Shown here: piece after piece, positions 57,105-64,000 of the stretch | How the letters are laid out: the number at the start of each line of letters is the position of its first letter | How positions within the stretch are numbered: the first letter of the stretch is position 1 | From: Bifidobacterium sp. ESL0769 | GTDB lineage: Bacteria; Actinomycetota; Actinomycetes; Actinomycetales; Bifidobacteriaceae | Assembly: GCF_029395495.1 (NCBI RefSeq) | Contig: NZ_CP113918.1 | Span: 1,302,001-1,366,000 of the forward strand | Length of the DNA stretch: 64,000 nucleotides | Direction: 5' to 3' | Program-made: the position numbers and the translations under genes | The notes under the pieces: generated by a model | Databases searched by the model: none | What the model saw: only the letters and a program-made list of their open reading frames with translations | What the model was told of the DNA's origin: nothing

Positions 57105-57587
57105 TTAACTTTCTTTAATGAATCCTCCTTCGCTGACCGATTTACAAGTCTGATAGTCGATTTTCCACTGCCCATCTTCCTTGGCAAAACCTAAATCGAC
57201 CACTGCATCGCTTGTGAGGATAGCCGAAGAATCGGAATCACCCTTTACCACTTTGCCTTTATCGATACCTTGAGTAATGTGTTGGAGATTCTTATGCCAA
57301 TTTTTATCAAGTCTCAACGAGCCGTTTAAATCGTATTTCTTGACTAGAGATGTATCATTCGAGCAACGTTTACTGGCATAACTCATAATTGATTTTGAAT
57401 CGCCCTGATACATTTCTTTGAAAAAGTTTTTGCCCGTATCCTTGACCTTCGATGATTCCGAGGAAGAAACACTTTCATTACCATGCGGTAACGAGCCATC
57501 ATTCCCACATGCACCCAGAGATAACGGCAAAGCAAGACAGAGAACTATGCATGCGCATACGCGAAAAATACGTTTTTGACTGTTCAT
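57105..57587 (-). CDS. Putative lipoprotein (160 aa)
   Basis: The signal peptide (basic start, VCACIVLCLALPLSL) ends in lipobox LGACG, so the protein should be lipid-anchored outside the membrane. A Ser-rich linker (ESVSSSESSK) follows, then a small domain with FFKEMYQGDSKSIMSYASKR and FAKEDGQWKIDYQTCKS. The latter pattern (…DGQWKI…) resembles the NTF2/DUF4878-like lipoproteins of Gram-positives, but this is tentative. AGGAG lies four bases before ATG. It lies 39 nt downstream of the next lipoprotein gene and is likely co-transcribed with it. Confidence 0.82.
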   Translation of the reverse strand: MNSQKRIFRVCACIVLCLALPLSLGACGNDGSLPHGNESVSSSESSKVKDTGKNFFKEMYQGDSKSIMSYASKRCSNDTSLVKKYDLNGSLRLDKNWHKNLQHITQGIDKGKVVKGDSDSSAILTSDAVVDLGFAKEDGQWKIDYQTCKSVSEGGFIKES

Positions 57588-57626
57588 CTTTCTTCTCCTC
57601 AGTTGTATTGAAGATCCGACAATCGT

Positions 57627-58049
57627 CTATTTTGTTGCTTCAAACAGCGCTTTTAAATTGGCTGTTCCGGACTGGTTGCAGCTGAGCTTGTGGTCACCGG
57701 ATTGCCTAACCTTTGCCTGTGCAAATGCGAAGAGGTTCTTGCCCTTGGAATCCGGGTAGTTGAGATCTTCACTACTTGCTTTCATAGGATTGCCGTCGAT
57801 GGTACAGCTTTCGGGTTTCGCCTTTTTAAGATTATCGCGATAGGCCAGAACATAAAGCGTGCCGCTCTTGGAAACGGTAACGGTTGTTTCATCTCCGTTG
57901 GGTTTGACATCATACTTCTCCATCGCAGAAAACCTGTCGGCTACATCGCTCACACTCGGTTCGGAACTCTTGGCTCCACACCCTGCCAGACTGCCGACGC
58001 AAAGCAGTGCAGCCACTATGCCAACAATTCCCCGTACGCGTTTTCCCAT
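57627..58049 (-). CDS. Putative lipoprotein (140 aa)
   Basis: The signal sequence VRGIVGIVAALLCVGSL ends in lipobox LAGCG. The mature part is small and basic, with TTVTVSKSGTLYVLAYRDNL and LFAFAQAKVRQSGDHKLSC. Two cysteines (in ESCTIDGN and LSCNQSG) could form a disulfide. I do not recognise the family. The ribosome binding site is AAGAAGGGTG before ATG. Its leader contains the paired repeats at 58150-58252. Confidence 0.8.
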   Translation of the reverse strand: MGKRVRGIVGIVAALLCVGSLAGCGAKSSEPSVSDVADRFSAMEKYDVKPNGDETTVTVSKSGTLYVLAYRDNLKKAKPESCTIDGNPMKASSEDLNYPDSKGKNLFAFAQAKVRQSGDHKLSCNQSGTANLKALFEATK

Positions 58050-58149
58050 TACTTACACCCTTCTTTGGATACACAACTTCGTGTTGTTGTTTTCTCTTGA
58101 TTATCAGATTATCAGCCTCCCCCTACTCGCATTTTCCTGAACTGCAGCC

Positions 58150-58252
58150 AAAAGCACGTTTTCGATCCTTATTTCGTGCTTTTCGCCGCAGTTGCGAACC
58201 GAATCAGTGAGAAAAGCACCAAAATAGGGGCGAAAACGTGCTTTTCTCACTG
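58150..58252. repeat. Interleaved inverted repeats with alternative pairing
   Basis: Two local hairpins: AAAAGCACG/CGTGCTTTT (58150-58158 with 58175-58183), and a perfect 15-bp CAGTGAGAAAAGCAC with its complement (58205-58219 with 58238-58252). A competing perfect 15-bp long-range pairing joins AAAAGCACGTTTTCG (58150-58164) with CGAAAACGTGCTTTT (58231-58245). The two folds exclude each other. It lies about 100 nt upstream of the 58049 lipoprotein start. Confidence 0.6.
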
Positions 58253-58302
58253 ATGAGCGGTTTTACTGAGGAGAAAGGCACCTTTGGGCGTCTGAATACG
58301 CG

Positions 58303-58336
58303 AAGGCCCGGCTTCTTGGACGAGAAGTCGGGCCTT
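58303..58336 (-). terminator. Terminator of clpC
   Basis: A 14-bp stem (AAGGCCCGGCTTCT, 58303-58316 with 58323-58336, one G-U), 43 nt past the clpC stop. No long T-run follows on the minus strand (TTCGCG), so termination strength is uncertain. Confidence 0.6.
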
Positions 58337-58378
58337 TGTACAGTGAGCGCGTTACATCAGCGCTCATCTAGGTCAACA

Positions 58379-61111
<2,733 letters not shown>

Positions 61112-61180
61112 ACTTGTCCTTCCACTGTTGATAATCCATTTAACTCTACCGATTTATGGTGACGTTTATTTCATGACGCG

Positions 61181-61191
61181 CGCCTATTGCG
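61181..61191 (+). promoter_or_regulatory. ClgR-like box upstream of clpC
   Basis: CGCCTATTGCG fits the actinobacterial CGC-N5-GCG core recognised by ClgR, about 70 nt upstream of the clpC start. One position departs from the corynebacterial consensus. Placement before clpC matches the known ClgR regulon. Confidence 0.5.
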
Positions 61192-61295
61192 CTGAGAACG
61201 CAACAAACGCACTGTAAACGGCTAGAACCGGTCCGTTTATGCCGATTTCGACACTGACACAAAGCAATCAAGCATCGCTATCCGGTTTCCTGGTT

Positions 61296-63029
61296 TTAAT
61301 CCTCATCAGCTTGTGTCGCGCTATCGGCGTCATTACTCTCTGAGGATTTGTTTTCTTCTGTAATCACGATTTCATCAGACGCTCCAACTTCAGCTTCGAC
61401 TTCGACATTTCCCGCGTCGTCTGAATCGTCGCTTGCCGATTCATCGTCTGCATGTTGATCGGCTTCATCTTCCGAGTCAGAATCATCCGTGTCCTCAGCA
61501 TCCTCAGCATCGTCCTCGTCTTCGGAGTCATCGCCTGCTACGCTGTCATCGGAGTCATCGGAATCGTCAGTAACGTCATCCGAATCATCATCGACTTCAT
61601 CGTTATCATCGTCTGAATCGTCATCAGAATCATCATCGTCATCACTCAGATCAATGGTCGATTCCACATCCGGATCGGCGGTAACAGCACTGCCTACCGT
61701 GCCTTTGCCAACCGTCTCATCCTCATCGTCTTCGTCGCTCTCGTCGTCGTCCAACGAACCGGGAACGGCGTGCTCGGCAATATCGGTTTCGGTCGCGGTA
61801 TCGTCATCCGTCTCATCGGATTCATCCGATTCCGTGTCAGCAACATTATCGTCCTCATCGATCGATTCAATGAGCTCGACCTGTCCACGTTCCTCACGCG
61901 GTGCCTGGGCGATGATATCGATATGCAGATCATCGAACGCCGGCTTGGACTGCACCCACAGATGCGAGGGCTCCGGCTGCTCGATTTCGGAATGTTCGCC
62001 ACAACCGTGATCAAGTGAAACAACGCGTCCATCGTCCGGGCTCCAGCGGTTTGCACACACGCCGAACATGGTGTCTAGGTCGCCCTTGAGCCCGATGAAG
62101 AAGGCGCAGGTCGAACAGAGGTTGCCCTCGGCCGTCTTGGTAGAAAGTGACTTCGGGCCATGTTGCCCGTCATACCAGCGTTTGGCGGTCTGCGAGCGTC
62201 CGAGTGAACTCATCACATGTCGACGCGAAAGGCCGAATTGCTCGACCGTGTCTTCAAGTTCGCGGCTCAACCCTGTCTCTGGATCGATATCAGCGTCAGC
62301 CTTCGCTTGACTGTCGGCACCTGCTTCACCGTCAATACTCGTTTCTGTGTCAATCTGGGTTACAGCTAATCCTTCCGTTTCGGCGTTGTCGATTGCCTCA
62401 GCGGTACTTTCCTCGTTTGCAGATAAAGTGTCTGATTCCTCGGAACCATTCAGCTCAACCCTGGTATCGACGACTTTCTGCCCGGAAACCGCAGAATCAG
62501 TTCGGCTTTCCTGCGAAACTTCAACCGAGTCGTTTTGAGTGACCTCGGTCTTGCGGAACCCGTCTTCCATACGCGGATCGTCCGGGTCGGTGCCCAAAGA
62601 GTCCGTCACCGAAAGGTCGGCGGCTTCAAGCCTGTCCTTCCAAGGAATCCAAGCCGGTGCCAGCAACGAATCCTTCGTGGGAACCAGCGTGGATTCGTTG
62701 ACGCTCCACGAATCAACCTCGACGTCATGATAGAGCGTCACCGCCCATTGCCAGCCCTCGTAGCCTTTCCGCAGGCACACGAAACGAAAATCGGTGACGT
62801 TGTCACCCAAATCGATGCTCTGCGCGAAGTCCCCCACCTCGTCGGGCTCGTCGGCCACAGCGAGCACCACCGATTTCGCCAAAGCGCGCGGGTCAAGCTT
62901 CGTTTCTTTGTCAGGACGCTCGGCCGTCTCTACCGTTGCCTCGCTCATTGCATCCACAGCTGTGTCGACCTGATCCACCGCATTCACCGTTGTGCCCGCC
63001 GTTGCTTCCGCCATGCTGTCTTCCGTCAT
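61296..63029 (-). CDS. DUF3027 domain protein with long acidic tail
   Basis: 577 residues. The DUF3027 core is visible in two parts: LDPRALAKSVVLAVADEPDE with DNVTDFRFVCLRKGYEGWQW (about 45-110), and EQFGLSRRHVMSSLGRSQTA followed by LCSTCAFFIGLKGDLDTMFG and SLDHGCGEHSEIEQPEPSHL (about 275-375). The latter has four cysteines suggesting a metal site. Between them is an acidic Ser/Thr/Glu insert. The last 200 residues are almost all Asp/Glu/Ser, ending QADED. The function is unknown. ATG at 63029 has GGAAAG four bases upstream; upstream alternatives overlap the cold-shock gene. It begins 19 nt after that gene's stop. Confidence 0.9.
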   Translation of the reverse strand: MTEDSMAEATAGTTVNAVDQVDTAVDAMSEATVETAERPDKETKLDPRALAKSVVLAVADEPDEVGDFAQSIDLGDNVTDFRFVCLRKGYEGWQWAVTLYHDVEVDSWSVNESTLVPTKDSLLAPAWIPWKDRLEAADLSVTDSLGTDPDDPRMEDGFRKTEVTQNDSVEVSQESRTDSAVSGQKVVDTRVELNGSEESDTLSANEESTAEAIDNAETEGLAVTQIDTETSIDGEAGADSQAKADADIDPETGLSRELEDTVEQFGLSRRHVMSSLGRSQTAKRWYDGQHGPKSLSTKTAEGNLCSTCAFFIGLKGDLDTMFGVCANRWSPDDGRVVSLDHGCGEHSEIEQPEPSHLWVQSKPAFDDLHIDIIAQAPREERGQVELIESIDEDDNVADTESDESDETDDDTATETDIAEHAVPGSLDDDESDEDDEDETVGKGTVGSAVTADPDVESTIDLSDDDDDSDDDSDDDNDEVDDDSDDVTDDSDDSDDSVAGDDSEDEDDAEDAEDTDDSDSEDEADQHADDESASDDSDDAGNVEVEAEVGASDEIVITEENKSSESNDADSATQADED

Positions 63030-63048
63030 TTCGCTTTCCGTTTTCTTT

Positions 63049-63438
63049 TCAGTCCTCGACATCGAAATCATCGGCAACTGCTCGCAGCAACGTCGCCAGT
63101 TTCCGGCTTTCCGCAGGGTTCGGATAGCGATGACGTCTCAGGGAATTGCCGGCCTTGTCGAGCAATTTGATCAGATCCTCGACAATGGCGGCCATGTCGT
63201 CAGGCTTTGGCCTGGTGGCACGCACCACGGAAGGCGCCGGCCCCAAAACATGCAGATCCATGGCCTGCGGACCTTTGCGACCATCGACCAGCGAAAATTC
63301 GACTTTGGCTCCCTTACGCAAAGTCGACGTACCTGTCGGCAATGCCGCCGCAGGCAGAAACACATCGTTGCCCTCCTCGTCGGTGATAAAGCCGTAACCC
63401 CTCTTTGAATCGAACCAACGCACTTTCCCGCTGGGCAT
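63049..63438 (-). CDS. Cold-shock domain protein
   Basis: 129 residues. The N-terminal cold-shock domain (about 1-65) has the RNP motifs GKVRWFDSKRGYGFITDE and DVFLPAAALP, followed by KGAKVEFSLVDGRKGPQAM, binding single-stranded RNA or DNA. A C-terminal helical extension of about 60 residues (DDMAAIVEDLIKLLDKAG, RKLATLLRAVADDFD) is typical of the longer actinobacterial form. GAGGTG lies four bases before ATG. It forms an operon with the DUF3027 gene, a common actinobacterial pairing. Confidence 0.9.
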   Translation of the reverse strand: MPSGKVRWFDSKRGYGFITDEEGNDVFLPAAALPTGTSTLRKGAKVEFSLVDGRKGPQAMDLHVLGPAPSVVRATRPKPDDMAAIVEDLIKLLDKAGNSLRRHRYPNPAESRKLATLLRAVADDFDVED

Positions 63439-63633
63439 GACACACCTCGTTCATTCTTTAAACTGCTTGACGGAATACCGTTCCCGTTCCGTCTTTTCTT
63501 GGTCTTCTACCAGTCTAGCGTAACCGCTGCGCAAAGCGCGAAACCATAGGCGAAGCGTCAATAGCATGAATCTCTGCATACAGATACTCGAATATATTTA
63601 ATCTGAATATAGTAAGTCAATCCATCGTTATTG

Positions 63634-64000
63634 TTACGTTTCGGAACGGTTATCACTATCTGGGTTCACTTTATTCTGGTTTGCCTTGCTTCTATCACGG
63701 CGTGACCATTTTCCTTGACGATTCGAGGCTTTCGCTTTGCCCTGCCTGCCGGATTTACCCGATTTGCCTTGTCTCGCCTGCTTGCCAGATTTGCCGCCGT
63801 TCTTGGCGTCAGAATTTGCGGAAACCGCAGGCACATCCGGCTCGACCGGTCCGAGAGGAAGAATCACCGTCAGGGTGAGACCTCCCCCGTTGGTGGTCGT
63901 GGTCGCATCGATGAAGCCATGGTGGGCCCGCACCACCGACTGCGCGATGGACATGCCAAGCCCGGTACCGCCTTTTTGGCGTGCGCGGGAGGGATCGGCC
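63634..64000 (-). CDS. Sensor histidine kinase, C-terminal part (cut by window edge)
   Basis: The frame is open to the right edge, 121 codons visible. The edge-proximal part reads ADPSRARQKGGTGLGMSIAQ, with the G2 box of the HATPase_c domain, then VVRAHHGFIDATTTTNGGGL and TLTVILPLG, the final strand of the kinase fold. About 60 residues of Lys/Arg/Gly-rich tail follow (GKSGKQARQGKSGKSGRQGK), a basic extension that may touch nucleic acid or membrane. The sensor, phospho-accepting His and response regulator are outside the window. Confidence 0.85.
   Translation of the reverse strand, partial: ADPSRARQKGGTGLGMSIAQSVVRAHHGFIDATTTTNGGGLTLTVILPLGPVEPDVPAVSANSDAKNGGKSGKQARQGKSGKSGRQGKAKASNRQGKWSRRDRSKANQNKVNPDSDNRSET

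Noticed and set aside
61489..62010. Serine-run frame opposite the DUF3027 gene
   Set aside because: It is the complement of Asp/Glu codon repeats in the acidic tail.

Overview
This window looks like a chromosome segment of a Bifidobacterium or a close relative. GC is in the high fifties by eye. Actinobacterial signature genes are present: DUF3027, DUF4191, DUF3043 and DUF3516 proteins, polyphosphate glucokinase, GlnA1, a ClgR-like box before clpC, and a gluABCD-type importer. LigA carries a long insert. The species cannot be fixed from sequence alone.

Layout. 1-5.2 kb (minus): truncated rRNA methyltransferase, two unrecognised genes, and a thiamine-precursor ECF transporter (YkoE plus a fused YkoDC) behind a TPP riboswitch. 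5.2-5.7 kb: a gene-free stretch with three successive long inverted repeats. 5.7-24.7 kb: M20 dipeptidase, DUF3043, lpd, DUF4191, glnA, a zinc-ribbon membrane protein, GrpB, Mrp, LigA, a 1253-residue unknown protein and a large membrane protein. 24.8-32.6 kb: a frameshifted membrane gene, aminotransferase, ppgK, GT2, then an FMN riboswitch with ribU and a second fused ECF A-A-T polypeptide. 32.7-40.3 kb: two paralogous amidohydrolases flanking a 2-hydroxyacid dehydrogenase and rarA (which has a LexA box), then a solitary peptide-binding lipoprotein behind a Trp-codon attenuator. 40.9-52.6 kb: Ski2-like helicase, gluDCBA, aspS, hisS, DUF349. 52.7-58.1 kb: an AT-rich accessory stretch of small unknown genes, a duplicated 50-residue gene, a decayed GH32 fructosidase and two lipoproteins. 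58.4-64 kb: clpC, DUF3027, cold-shock gene and a truncated histidine kinase.

Most interesting signals. (1) A family of about 60-67-nt structured elements at 5265-5356, 5569-5670 and 43573-43661. Two cores are identical while their outer arms are unrelated yet self-complementary, and the third is a diverged copy with covarying helices. (2) A Trp-rich leader peptide with mutually exclusive hairpins ahead of a peptide-binding protein rather than trp biosynthesis genes. (3) A duplicated 50-residue ORF interleaved with small unknown genes. (4) Two independent single-chain ECF A-A-T transporters, one next to a TPP riboswitch and one next to an FMN riboswitch.
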